Shown: positions 26,076 to 34,800 of the stretch, in pieces | How positions within the stretch are numbered: position 1 is the stretch's first letter | How the letters are laid out: each line of letters begins with the position of its first letter | NCBI RefSeq assembly: GCF_036404135.1 | Contig: NZ_DASWPE010000040.1 | Coordinates: 50,808-114,807, forward strand | Direction of reading: 5' to 3' | From: Rhodopseudomonas_A sp036404135 | GTDB lineage: Bacteria; Pseudomonadota; Alphaproteobacteria; Rhizobiales; Xanthobacteraceae | DNA: 64,000 bases | Translations under genes and position numbers: made by a program | The notes under the pieces: model-generated | The model's database searches: none | Seen by the model: only the letters and a program-made list of their open reading frames with translations | What the model was told of the DNA's origin: nothing

Positions 26076-26429
26076 TCAAGCGGCTTTGCCGATGATCTCC
26101 ATCTCGACCAGGCGCATCTGCGCGCCGCCGGAGGCGTCGAGCCGTTCACCGCCGCACGACGGGCAGATCTCGGTCCGGCTGGAGACGGTGGTTTCGGCGC
26201 CGCAATCCAGGCATTTGGCCTGGCCGGGCGGCCGGTCGATTTCGAGCAGCATGCCGTCGAGAAAGGTGTCCCGGGTGGTGATTTCAAAGGCGTAGCGCAG
26301 CGCGTCGGGGTCGAGGCAGCTCAACAGCCCGATTTCGAGACGCAGCCGTTTCACCATGTCGAAGCCGCGGCGGCGGCGCTCGTCCTCGAGTTGGCAGACG
26401 ATCTCTTCACAAATGGTCATTTCATGCAT
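26076..26429 (-). CDS. hypA: HypA nickel-insertion protein
   Basis: A 117-residue metallochaperone that delivers nickel with HypB to the hydrogenase large subunit precursor. It begins MHEM, where His2 binds nickel, and carries the zinc site C73xxC76 and C89xxC92. Normal length for the family. It lies between fdhF and moeA on the minus strand, away from the other hyp genes on the plus strand. Confidence 0.95.
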   Translation of the reverse strand: MHEMTICEEIVCQLEDERRRRGFDMVKRLRLEIGLLSCLDPDALRYAFEITTRDTFLDGMLLEIDRPPGQAKCLDCGAETTVSSRTEICPSCGGERLDASGGAQMRLVEMEIIGKAA

Positions 26430-26529
26430 GGCGCAGCTCCCTGGACGCGGTGGAAACCGCGGCCGCCGGGACGTCCGATCCTTGTCTGGATCGAACGGCC
26501 CGGCGGTCGAGGCTCAGGAGGTAGCTCGT

Positions 26530-28701
26530 TTAGGCCGGCTGAACCACCTTCGGCGCGACCGGATTGGCGGCCGCTGCGAGGCGCTTCTTCAGGTTGGTAT
26601 AGTCCTGCTGAACGTGCGACTCGGCCCACACCTGGTCGGCGATCGCCTCGACACGCACCGCGGCGAACTTATATTCCGGCGTCTTCGAGATCGGATCGAC
26701 GTGATGGATGGTCAGTTCGTTGCACGCGCCGATCCACCACTGGTAGGTCATGTAGACCACCCCGAGGTTGGTGCGCTCGGTGATCTTCGCACGCGAGATC
26801 ACCTTGCCGCGACGTGACGCGACATAGACCAGCTGTTCGTCCTTGATCCCGAGCTTCTTAGCGTCGGCCGGGTTCATGGTGACGTAGCCCGGCTCGTCCG
26901 CCAGCGCGGTGAGGGCGGAGCAGTTGCCGGTCATAGAACGGCAGGAATAGTGCCCGACTTCGCGAACCGTGCACAGACCGAGCGGGTATTCCGCATCGAC
27001 CTTCTCCAACGGCGGGCGCCATTCAGAGGCGAACAACAGGCCCTTGCCGCTGTTGGTCTGGAACTTGTTGCCTTCGTAAAGATAGGGCGTGCCGGGATGG
27101 CCTTCTTCCGGGCAGGGCCACTGGATGTAGCCGAGGCCCGACAGTCTTTCGTAGGTCGCCCCCTTATAGAGATCGCACAGGGAGATCAGCTCCGCCCAGA
27201 TTTCGTCGGTCGAGGTGTACTTCATGGGATAGCCCATCGCGGTGGCGAGCAGGCCGTAGATTTCCCAATCGTGCTTGACGTCGCCCTTGGCATTCACCGC
27301 CTTGTAGAAGCGCTGGAAGCCGCGGTCGGCCGACGAGAACACGCCGTCATGCTCGCCCCACGAGGTCGCCGGCAGGATGACGTCGGCATACATCGCCGTC
27401 TTGGTCATGAAGATGTCCTGAACGACGATGAAGTCGAGCGCGGCAAAGCCCTTGCGCACCGCGTCGAGGTCAGGCTCGGTCTGAGCCGGATCTTCGCCGA
27501 AGATGTACATCGCCTTGAGTTTGCCCTCTTCGGCAGCGTGCGGCACGTCGGTGATCGACATGCCGATCTTGTCCGGCAGGCTCGGCACGCCCCAGGCCTT
27601 GGCGAACTTCGCCCGGGCGGCCGGATCGGTGACGTATTCGTAGCCGGGGAACACGTTGGGCAAGGCACCCATGTCGCAAGCGCCCTGCACGTTGTTCTGG
27701 CCACGCACCGGGCCGACGCCGACATTCGGACGACCGAGATTGCCGGTCAAGAGTGCCAGGCCGGACAGCCCCTTCACCACGTCGACCGCCTGCCCCCACT
27801 GCGTCACGCCCATGCCCCACAGGATGGTCGCCGACTTGGCGGCGGCATAGACGTGCATGGCTTCGCGGATCTGCGACGCCTTCAGGCCGGTGATGCTTTC
27901 AACGTATTCCGGCGTGTATTTCGCGACAGTTGCTTTGTATTCTTCAAAGCCTTCGGTGTATTTCTCGACGAAATCACGGTCATAAAGACCTTCGCTGATC
28001 AATACATTGGCGAAAGCATTGACCAGCGCCATGTTGGAACCGTTCTTCAACGACAGCCACATGTCGGAAATACGGGCGGTTTCGATGAAGCGCGGATCGC
28101 AGGTGATGATCTTGGCGCCCTTTTCCTTGGCCTTGAGGATGCGGCGCGCCACGATCGGATGGCTGTCCGCGGCGTTGTAGCCGAAGCACAGGATGCAATC
28201 GGTGTCTTCGATCTCGCAGATCGAGTTGCTCATTGCGCCGTTGCCGAGGGTGACCATCAAACCCGCCACCGATGGGCCGTGGCAGACCCGGGCGCAGCAG
28301 TCGATATTGTTGGTGCCGATTACCGCGCGGGCGAATTTCTGCGCGACGTAATTGGATTCGTTGCCGGTGCCGCGCGAGGAGCCGGTCAGCATGATCGAAT
28401 CGGCGCCGTGCTTCTTCTTGATGTCGCCGAGCCGCTTGGCGGTGAAGGCGATGGCCTCGTCCCACGACACCGTCTCGAAGTCCGAATCGCGGGTCCGGCG
28501 CAGCATCGGCTGCCGCAGCCGGGGGGTGAGGATCTTGGTGTCGTTGATGAAATCCCAACCATAGTAGCCCTTCAGGCAGAGCTCGCCCTGGTTGGTGACG
28601 CCGTTCAGCGGCTCGGCGCCAACCACCTTGTCGTTCTCGACGAGCAGGTTGAGCTTACAGCCGGATCCGCAATACGGGCATACAGAGATGTGTTTTTCCA
28701 T
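26530..28701 (-). CDS. fdhF: Formate dehydrogenase H, cysteine form
   Basis: A 723-residue molybdopterin enzyme that oxidises formate to CO2 and passes electrons to the hydrogenase. The N-terminal [4Fe-4S] site is C8, C11, C15 and C42. The metal ligand position reads ARVCHGPSVAGL: Cys140, where E. coli FdhF has selenocysteine. His141 follows, as in the family. Other landmarks are GSSRGTGNESN, GPVRGQNNVQGACDMG and the C-terminal MTYQWWIGACNELTI. The length matches FdhF rather than NAD-linked FDH. No twin-arginine signal is present, so it is cytoplasmic, as expected for FHL. It is 24 bases downstream of hydN. Confidence 0.96.
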   Translation of the reverse strand: MEKHISVCPYCGSGCKLNLLVENDKVVGAEPLNGVTNQGELCLKGYYGWDFINDTKILTPRLRQPMLRRTRDSDFETVSWDEAIAFTAKRLGDIKKKHGADSIMLTGSSRGTGNESNYVAQKFARAVIGTNNIDCCARVCHGPSVAGLMVTLGNGAMSNSICEIEDTDCILCFGYNAADSHPIVARRILKAKEKGAKIITCDPRFIETARISDMWLSLKNGSNMALVNAFANVLISEGLYDRDFVEKYTEGFEEYKATVAKYTPEYVESITGLKASQIREAMHVYAAAKSATILWGMGVTQWGQAVDVVKGLSGLALLTGNLGRPNVGVGPVRGQNNVQGACDMGALPNVFPGYEYVTDPAARAKFAKAWGVPSLPDKIGMSITDVPHAAEEGKLKAMYIFGEDPAQTEPDLDAVRKGFAALDFIVVQDIFMTKTAMYADVILPATSWGEHDGVFSSADRGFQRFYKAVNAKGDVKHDWEIYGLLATAMGYPMKYTSTDEIWAELISLCDLYKGATYERLSGLGYIQWPCPEEGHPGTPYLYEGNKFQTNSGKGLLFASEWRPPLEKVDAEYPLGLCTVREVGHYSCRSMTGNCSALTALADEPGYVTMNPADAKKLGIKDEQLVYVASRRGKVISRAKITERTNLGVVYMTYQWWIGACNELTIHHVDPISKTPEYKFAAVRVEAIADQVWAESHVQQDYTNLKKRLAAAANPVAPKVVQPA

Positions 28702-28724
28702 GGTCTTACCTCGAAGTCACTCGG

Positions 28725-29300
28725 TTAAGCTGTGAGTTGCGCGTTGATGATGTCGCCGGCGGCGCCGGTCAGTCCGCCGTTGACCGCGGAGCGCAGCCGC
28801 CGCTCGCGTTGCAGATCGGCCATCATGGCTTCGTCCATGACGTGCAGGGCCGCCGTCGGGCAGACCTCGACGCAGGCCGGACCCTTCTCGCGGTTGATGC
28901 AGAGGTCGCATTTGTGGGCTTCGGCCTTGACGCCGTCGGCGACCGTGACGCCGGCAAAGCTGCGGTAGGTCGGATGGGTGAGCACTTCCATCACGCCGAA
29001 CGGGCAGGCGACGACGCAGGTCTTGCAGCCCAGGCAGAGTGACTGATCCACCTGCACGGTGCCGGCATTATAATAGATGGCGCCGCTCGGGCAGGCCTTG
29101 GCGCAGGGCGCGTCTTCGCAATGATGGCAGGTCACGGGGGTGGATACCGTGAGGGTCTGCATCAGCCGAATGCGCGGGGTGAAGTGTGTCGGCGTGAGCG
29201 CCTCCACCTTCTGCGAGGGCTCGTGCGCAAGCGCGCATGCCACCTCGCACGTATGGCACCCAATACACTTGTTGGGCTCGCTGACGATGAATCGATTCAT
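28725..29300 (-). CDS. hydN: HydN/HycB-like four-cluster ferredoxin
   Basis: A 191-residue electron-transfer protein with four [4Fe-4S] motifs: CIGCHTCEVAC, CHHCEDAPCAKACP, CLGCKTCVVACP and CDLCINREKGPACVEVCP. The start MNRFIVSEPNKCIGC (ATG 29300) matches the family; a GTG at 29315 would add five residues. GGAGATGTGGAG lies just upstream. It is cotranscribed with fdhF and resembles HyfA at 29742. By analogy with E. coli HydN it should help FdhF assembly or pass electrons from FdhF to HyfA. Confidence 0.9.
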   Translation of the reverse strand: MNRFIVSEPNKCIGCHTCEVACALAHEPSQKVEALTPTHFTPRIRLMQTLTVSTPVTCHHCEDAPCAKACPSGAIYYNAGTVQVDQSLCLGCKTCVVACPFGVMEVLTHPTYRSFAGVTVADGVKAEAHKCDLCINREKGPACVEVCPTAALHVMDEAMMADLQRERRLRSAVNGGLTGAAGDIINAQLTA

Positions 29301-29382
29301 TCTCCACATCTCCACTTAGGCGACGTCCGCAGGTGAAGGCCGCGCGGTGAGTCCGCATGGCCCGCTTTGGCGTGGCGGCTGG

Positions 29383-29398
29383 TTGCCCGCACGTCACC
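29383..29398 (-). promoter_or_regulatory. Weak sigma-54-like site before hydN
   Basis: On the minus strand this reads GG-N10-GC (GGGTGACGTGCGGGCA) about 85 bases upstream of hydN. Only the two invariant dinucleotides and their spacing fit; the -12 element lacks the usual TT before GC. Offered as the best minus-strand candidate, not as a firm call. Confidence 0.25.
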
Positions 29399-29441
29399 CC
29401 GCTCACCATCAAGATTTCTTATCGGTCAATAAAACCAAGAT

Positions 29442-29460
29442 ATGGGCGTGCGTGTTGCAG
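29442..29460 (+). promoter_or_regulatory. Candidate sigma-54 promoter for hyf
   Basis: TGGGCGTGCGTGTTGCA fits the -24/-12 consensus TGGCACG-N4-TTGCW: GG at 29445-29446 and GC at 29457-29458 with the required ten bases between, and a full TTGCA at -12. Transcription would start near 29470, leaving a leader of about 270 bases before hyfA. E. coli FHL operons are sigma-54 dependent, so the site fits the genes. Confidence 0.6.
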
Positions 29461-29470
29461 GTAAGCGCCA

Positions 29471-29491
29471 TGTACATTACGCATTTGTACA
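29471..29491. promoter_or_regulatory. Paired TGTACA palindromes
   Basis: Two palindromes, ATGTACAT (29470-29477) and TTGTACAA (29485-29492), have TGTACA cores starting 15 bases apart. E. coli FhlA upstream sites have a related GTAC-centred dyad. They sit just past the plus-strand sigma-54 site, about 170 bases upstream of hydN, so they could serve either operon as an enhancer. Confidence 0.35.
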
Positions 29492-29497
29492 ATAGAA

Positions 29498-29511
29498 CTG
29501 ATCTATATCAA
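29498..29511. promoter_or_regulatory. FNR/FixK-type box in the hydN-hyfA spacer
   Basis: CTGAT-CTAT-ATCAA differs in one base from the TTGAT-N4-ATCAA consensus. It lies in the AT-rich middle of the 441-base divergent spacer 29301-29741, between fermentative gene sets for which anaerobic control is expected. Confidence 0.5.
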
Positions 29512-29741
29512 AAAGGAAAAACATGCGAGCTACGCAAAAATAGCTGGTCACAATTTCAATTTTCGGTGTAGGTCTCGATAAACAGGTAGAGAATACTTCT
29601 ATTTACTTCTCTTGTTAGGTCATTCTTCTTGGATCATCAGTTCTGCTTATCGAAATCCCCAGGACCTGACGCGCCGTCAGGCCGCGGCACGCGGTGGAGC
29701 CATTCACCGTCGGAGCCAACCATCAACGTGGAGAGATGGAC

Positions 29742-30365
29742 ATGAATCGCTTTGTCATCGCAGACCCGGGGCGATGCATCGGCTGCAATACCTGTATGGC
29801 CGCATGCTCGACGGTCCATCGTGCCGTCGGGCTACAGGCGCACCCGCGGCTGACCGTGACCCGCACTTACGAGATCACCGCGCCGGTGCAGTGTCGCCAT
29901 TGCGAAGACGCGCCCTGCGCGCGGGTCTGCCCGGTCGACGCGATCAAGCTCACCGACGATCAGGTGGTGCTGAACGAGCAGACCTGCATCGGCTGCAAGA
30001 TGTGCGCGATCGCCTGTCCGTTCGGCGCGATCACGCCGTCCGGCACGCCGATCTCCGGCGTCGCCGGCATCAAGATCGGCCAACCCACCGAATCCGCCGC
30101 GCTCGATCCGCTGCTGGCCTGGAGCATCGGCGTGCGCAGCGTCGCGGTGAAATGCGATCTGTGCAGCTTTCAGGAGGCCGGTCCCGAATGCGTCCGCGTC
30201 TGCCCCACCGCGGCCCTGCATGTGGTGAACGGGCGGTCGCTGGATAGCGGCAGTGCCGCAAAGCGGCTGGCCAGTGCCACCGCCAGCGCCACGCTCAACA
30301 CGGTCGGCTTCGACGCTCCGACGCACGCCAACACTCCAGCGCCATCGACTGAGGAGCGCGACTGA
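29742..30365 (+). CDS. hyfA: Hydrogenase-4 ferredoxin subunit HyfA (HycB-type)
   Basis: A 207-residue polyferredoxin linking FdhF to the hydrogenase. It has four [4Fe-4S] motifs: CIGCNTCMAAC, CRHCEDAPCARVCP, CIGCKMCAIACP and CDLC...CVRVCP. The start at ATG 29742 (MNRFVIADPG) has GGAG eight bases upstream; ATG 29736 is too close to that site. The 50-residue Ser/Ala/Thr-rich tail after the last cluster is longer than in HydN. First gene of the hyf operon, one base before hyfB. Confidence 0.93.
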   Translation: MNRFVIADPGRCIGCNTCMAACSTVHRAVGLQAHPRLTVTRTYEITAPVQCRHCEDAPCARVCPVDAIKLTDDQVVLNEQTCIGCKMCAIACPFGAITPSGTPISGVAGIKIGQPTESAALDPLLAWSIGVRSVAVKCDLCSFQEAGPECVRVCPTAALHVVNGRSLDSGSAAKRLASATASATLNTVGFDAPTHANTPAPSTEERD

Positions 30366-30366
30366 C

Positions 30367-32382
30367 ATGACCCCGATCCAGCTTCTATGTGCCTCGCTCG
30401 CCTGCTCCGTCATTGCCGCCTTCGGCAGCCTGCTGCTGTCGCGCGCTGAAACCGCGGCGATCCGCGTCGCCGGCCTCGGCGGCCTCGTGGCAGCGCTGCT
30501 CAGCGGCGTCGCCGGCGCCTCGGTGCTGAGTGGCGCGCCGCTCGTGCTCGACCTCGCCGGACCGTTTTCCTTCGCCCACTTCGTCATCCGGCTCGACGCC
30601 TTGTCGGGCCTGATGGTGTTGGTGATCTCCACGCTCGCCGCCGTCGCCTCGATCTACTCTTTCTCTTATGTGCGCGAGTACGGCGGACGCGGCGTGGGGC
30701 CGATGGGCTTCTTCTTCAACATCTTCGTCGCCTCGATGGTGTTGGTGGTGGTCGCCGATAACGCCTTCTGGTTCCTGGTGTTCTTCGAGATGATGTCGCT
30801 CGCCTCGTACTTCCTGGTGATCTTCGACCAGGACGAGGAAGCGGTGTCGGCCGGCTTCATCTACTTCCTGGTGGCGCATGCCGGCTCGGTGGCGATCATG
30901 GGCGGCTTCTTCCTGATGGCCAACGCCGCGGGCTCGCTGGATTTCGCCGCGTTTCGCGCCACCCATCCCTCGGCGCTGGTCGCGTCGATCGTGTTCGTGC
31001 TGTCGCTGCTCGGGTTCGGCGCCAAGGCCGGCATGATCCCGCTGCATGTCTGGTTGCCGCGCGCCCATCCGGCGGCGCCGTCGCACGCCTCCGCGCTGAT
31101 GTCCGGCGTGATGATCAAGATCGGCGTGTTCGGCATCCTCAAGGTCGGCGTCGATCTGCTCGGCGGCGACGTGTTGTGGTGGGGCATTCTGGTGCTGGCG
31201 CTCGGCGCGATCTCGTCGGTGCTCGGCGTGATCTACGCGCTGGCCGAACACGACATCAAGCGGCTGTTGGCCTATCACTCGGTGGAGAACATCGGCATCA
31301 TCATGCTCGGCGTCGGCACCGGCATGATCGGCATCGCCACCCACCATCCGCTGATCGCGATGCTCGGCCTGCTGGCCGGCCTGTATCACCTCGTCAACCA
31401 CGCGATCTTCAAGGGCCTGCTGTTTCTCGGCGCCGGCGCCGTGATCTTCCGGATGCACACCAAGGACATGGACAAGATGGGCGGGCTCGCCCGCACCATG
31501 CCGTGGACCTCGGCCTGCTTCCTGATCGGCGCGCTGGCGATCTCCGCGATCCCGCCGCTCAACGGCTTCGTCTCGGAGTGGTTCACCTATCAGGCGTTGT
31601 TCGCCGCGGCCCTCGACGGCACCTTCCTGGTGCAGTTCGCGACCCCGATCGCCGCCACCGCGCTGGCCTTGACCGGCGCGCTGGCGGTGATGTGCTTCGT
31701 CAAGGCCTATGGCGAGATGTTCTCCGGACTGCCGCGCAGCAAGAAGGCCGAACAGACCACTGAAGTGCCGCTGCCGATGATCGTCGGCATGGTGCTGCTG
31801 GCCGCCGCCTGCGTCGGCCTCGGCCTCGCGGCACCGCTGGTGGTGCCGGTGATCGGCGGCATCGCCGCCGCGATCCTGCACTTGCCGCCGGCCTCGTTCG
31901 CCAACGGCGCGATGCTGGTGCCCGGCGATCCGGCCCACACGCTGCTCTCGACGCCGTTGCTGGCGCTGCTGCTGGTCGGTCTTGCGACCGTGCCGCTGGT
32001 GATCAGCGCGGTGTTCTCCGGCGCCCGCGCCAACCGCCGCCGCGCCGCCGAACCCTGGGCCTGCGGCTATCTGCCCGACGCCCACATGACCGTCACCGCG
32101 CATTCCTTCGCGCAGCCGATCCGGATGTTCTTCGCGCCGCTTTACGCGGTGCGCCGCACCGCCGCGTCGACCTCGGACGGCCTGGAGCGGCAATTCGTCA
32201 AGCTGGTTTCGCTGGCGCGCCGCAGTGAGCCGATGTTCGACCGCTCGCTGGTCGAGCCGGTGATCGGCCTGGTCGGCGGCGTCGGCCGCCGCCTGCAGGT
32301 GCTGCAGAGCGGCGCGCTGTCCACCTATTGCCTCTACATCGTCGCGGCGCTCGCGATCCTCCTCCTCATTACGCTTCGCTAG
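30367..32382 (+). CDS. hyfB: Hydrogenase-4 membrane subunit HyfB
   Basis: A 671-residue antiporter-like (NuoL/MrpA) membrane subunit. The length equals E. coli HyfB (about 670) rather than HycC (about 610). It has around 16 membrane segments. Conserved charged sites include FWFLVFFEMMSLASYFLV (Glu), GFGAKAGMIPLHVWLPRAHP (Lys) and AEHDIKRLLAYHSVENIGII (Lys). It probably supports proton movement coupled to hydrogen formation. Start at ATG 30367, one base after the hyfA stop. Confidence 0.94.
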   Translation: MTPIQLLCASLACSVIAAFGSLLLSRAETAAIRVAGLGGLVAALLSGVAGASVLSGAPLVLDLAGPFSFAHFVIRLDALSGLMVLVISTLAAVASIYSFSYVREYGGRGVGPMGFFFNIFVASMVLVVVADNAFWFLVFFEMMSLASYFLVIFDQDEEAVSAGFIYFLVAHAGSVAIMGGFFLMANAAGSLDFAAFRATHPSALVASIVFVLSLLGFGAKAGMIPLHVWLPRAHPAAPSHASALMSGVMIKIGVFGILKVGVDLLGGDVLWWGILVLALGAISSVLGVIYALAEHDIKRLLAYHSVENIGIIMLGVGTGMIGIATHHPLIAMLGLLAGLYHLVNHAIFKGLLFLGAGAVIFRMHTKDMDKMGGLARTMPWTSACFLIGALAISAIPPLNGFVSEWFTYQALFAAALDGTFLVQFATPIAATALALTGALAVMCFVKAYGEMFSGLPRSKKAEQTTEVPLPMIVGMVLLAAACVGLGLAAPLVVPVIGGIAAAILHLPPASFANGAMLVPGDPAHTLLSTPLLALLLVGLATVPLVISAVFSGARANRRRAAEPWACGYLPDAHMTVTAHSFAQPIRMFFAPLYAVRRTAASTSDGLERQFVKLVSLARRSEPMFDRSLVEPVIGLVGGVGRRLQVLQSGALSTYCLYIVAALAILLLITLR

Positions 32383-32395
32383 GAGAGAAACAGTC

Positions 32396-33334
32396 GTGCC
32401 CACTCTCACTCAAGTCTCGCTGGCATTCGTGCAAGCTTTGTTGCTGCTCGCTGCCGCACCGTTGTTCTCCGGCATCACCCGGGTGATGCGTGCCAAGATG
32501 CACACCCGCCACGGGCCGGGCGTGCTGCAGGACTACCGCGACATCTTCAAGCTGTTGCGTCGGCAGAACCTGCAGCCGCCGGCCGCCGGTTTCGCCTTCC
32601 GGGCGATGCCGACGGTGATAATCGCCACGCTGTTGACCATCGCCATGGCGCTGCCGGTGTTGACCCGCGCCGTGCCGATCCCCGGTCTCGGCGATCTGAT
32701 CACGGTGATCTATCTGTTCGCCATCGTGCGGTTCTTCTTCTCGCTCTCGGGCCTCGACTCCGGTTCGTCCTTCGCCGGCATCGGCGGTAGCCGCGAGCTG
32801 ACCCTGGGCGTGCTGGTCGAACCGACCCTGGTGCTGTCGTTGATGGTGTGCGCGCTGCTCGCCGGCACCACCGACATCGGCGGGATGGGCGAAGCGATCG
32901 CCACCGGGCATGTCCGCTCGGCGGGGGCGGTGCTGCTGGCTGGCGCTGCCGCGATCTTCGCCTGCTACTTCGAACTCGGCAAGCTGCCCTACGACATGGC
33001 CGAGGCCGAGCAGGAACTGCAGGAAGGCCCGCTGTCGGAATATTCCGGCCCGTCGCTGGCGCTGCTCAAGGCCGCGATGGGATTGAAGCAACTGCTGATC
33101 CTGGCCTTCGTGTTCGCGATCTTCGTGCCGTTCGGCAGCGCGACCGACAGCAGTCTGCTCGGGCTTGCGATCGGCCTCGTCGCCTTCATCGTCAAGATCG
33201 GCGTGGTCGCCGTGGTGCTCGGCGTCGTCGAGAACAGCGTGGCCCGGGCGCGTTTCCGCCTGACGCCGCGGCACAGCTGGTTCGGGCTCGGCATCGCCTC
33301 GCTCGCCTTCGTCTTTTACATCTCTGGCCTGTGA
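32396..33334 (+). CDS. hyfC: Hydrogenase-4 membrane subunit HyfC
   Basis: A 312-residue NuoH-like subunit that anchors the soluble hydrogenase arm. Landmarks are the amphipathic RAKMHTRHGPGVLQDYRDIFKL loop region near residues 31-52 and the conserved acidic loop ELGKLPYDMAEAEQEL near 200. About eight membrane segments. It begins with GTG, preceded by AGGAGAG at eight bases; no ATG is available nearby. Confidence 0.94.
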   Translation: MPTLTQVSLAFVQALLLLAAAPLFSGITRVMRAKMHTRHGPGVLQDYRDIFKLLRRQNLQPPAAGFAFRAMPTVIIATLLTIAMALPVLTRAVPIPGLGDLITVIYLFAIVRFFFSLSGLDSGSSFAGIGGSRELTLGVLVEPTLVLSLMVCALLAGTTDIGGMGEAIATGHVRSAGAVLLAGAAAIFACYFELGKLPYDMAEAEQELQEGPLSEYSGPSLALLKAAMGLKQLLILAFVFAIFVPFGSATDSSLLGLAIGLVAFIVKIGVVAVVLGVVENSVARARFRLTPRHSWFGLGIASLAFVFYISGL

Positions 33335-33350
33335 GCCGAGGAGCATAGCC

Positions 33351-34790
33351 ATGATCGCCCTTGCGCTAGCAAGCATCCTACTCCCCGCCGTCGGAGCGGC
33401 GCTCGTCGCCCTCTCGCCGCGCTCCGCCGCCAAACGCCTGTGCCAGGTCTTCGCCGGTCTGGCGACCGCCGTGCTGCTCGTGCTCGCCTACCAATTCGCG
33501 GCCGGCGGCAAGGTGGCTACCGAATACGCGGTGATCAGTTTCGGCGACGTCGAGATCCTCGGCTTTGGCGTCGACACCGTTTCGGTGCTGGTGGCCTGCG
33601 CCGTCGTCGGCATCGGCTTTCTGATCTCGATCTACTCCGGCGGCTATCTCGACGCCGGCAACCGTGAGCATCCCGACATCGTGCGGCGGCGCTACTTCGC
33701 CTTCCTCTCGTTGTTCATCGGCGCGATGGCCGGCCTGGTGTTCTCCTCCACGGTGATCGGCCAATTGGTGTTCTTCGAAATCAGCGGGCTGTGCTCCTGG
33801 GCCTTGATCGGCTATTACGAAAAGCCGAAGTCGCTGTATTCCGCCGCCAAAGCGCTGATCATCACCCATATCGCCTCGCTCGGGCTGTATGTCGCGGCCA
33901 GCGTCATGTTCCTGGAGACCCATAGCTTCGCGCTGTCGGCGATCGGCGGGTTGTCGGACGGCGCCAAGACTCTGGTGCTGCTGGCGATCCTGGTCGCCGC
34001 CTGGGGCAAGTCGGCGCAGCTGCCGTTCCACATGTGGCTGCCCGACGCCATGGAAGCGCCGACCCCGGTCAGCGCCTATCTGCACGCCGCCTCGATGGTG
34101 AAAGTCGGCGTCTACATCTTCGCTCGGGCGCTGATGTCGTCGAACGGCGCGCCGGAAATCGTCGGCTACGTCTGCACCATCATGGCGACCGTCACCCTGG
34201 TGTACGGCTTCATCATGTATCTGCCGCAGTGCGACATGAAGCGGCTGCTGGCTTACTCGACTATCACCCAGCTGTCTTACATGTTTCTCGGCCTCGGGCT
34301 GTCGGTGTTCGGTTCGCAGATGGCCTTCAACGGCGCCATCGCTCACCTGTTCAACCATGCCTTCGCCAAGACGCTGTTCTTCCTGGTCGCCGGCGCACTG
34401 AGCTACACCACCGGCACCCGCATGCTGCCGCTGCTGCGCGGCATCCTGTCGAAATCGCCATTGCTCGGCATCGCCTTCGTGGTGGCGGCATTGGCGATCG
34501 CCGGCGTGCCGCCGTTCAACGGCTTCTTCTCCAAATTCGCGATCTTCGCCGGTGGCTTCCAAGTCGCCGCGCAGCATCCGTTGCTGATGGTGCTGCTGGT
34601 GATCGCGTTGCTGGAGTCGGTCGGCAGCTTCGCCTGGTTCCTGAAATGGGTCGGATGGTCGGTGCCGGGCCGTCCCTCGGAGGCGGTGGCGGCAGCGTCG
34701 CCGGTTCCGTTCTCCATGCAGATCGTGTTGGTCACGCTGATCATCATGGCACTCTGCTCAAGCTTCATCGCCGCCATCTGGCTCGGTTAG
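33351..34790 (+). CDS. hyfD: Hydrogenase-4 membrane subunit HyfD
   Basis: A 479-residue antiporter-like subunit with about 14 membrane segments and the proton-channel residues of the family: VFFEISGLCSWALIGYYE (Glu), AAWGKSAQLPFHMWLPDAME (Lys) and MKRLLAYSTITQLSYMFLGL (Lys). Its presence, with HyfE and HyfF, distinguishes the Hyd-4 layout from the smaller E. coli Hyc complex. GAGGAG lies nine bases upstream. Confidence 0.94.
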   Translation: MIALALASILLPAVGAALVALSPRSAAKRLCQVFAGLATAVLLVLAYQFAAGGKVATEYAVISFGDVEILGFGVDTVSVLVACAVVGIGFLISIYSGGYLDAGNREHPDIVRRRYFAFLSLFIGAMAGLVFSSTVIGQLVFFEISGLCSWALIGYYEKPKSLYSAAKALIITHIASLGLYVAASVMFLETHSFALSAIGGLSDGAKTLVLLAILVAAWGKSAQLPFHMWLPDAMEAPTPVSAYLHAASMVKVGVYIFARALMSSNGAPEIVGYVCTIMATVTLVYGFIMYLPQCDMKRLLAYSTITQLSYMFLGLGLSVFGSQMAFNGAIAHLFNHAFAKTLFFLVAGALSYTTGTRMLPLLRGILSKSPLLGIAFVVAALAIAGVPPFNGFFSKFAIFAGGFQVAAQHPLLMVLLVIALLESVGSFAWFLKWVGWSVPGRPSEAVAAASPVPFSMQIVLVTLIIMALCSSFIAAIWLG

Positions 34791-34800
34791 GACAACAACG

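Noticed and set aside
28240..28300. Possible selenocysteine TGA and SECIS in fdhF
   Set aside because: The codon at the Sec position is a cysteine codon and the frame has no internal stop.
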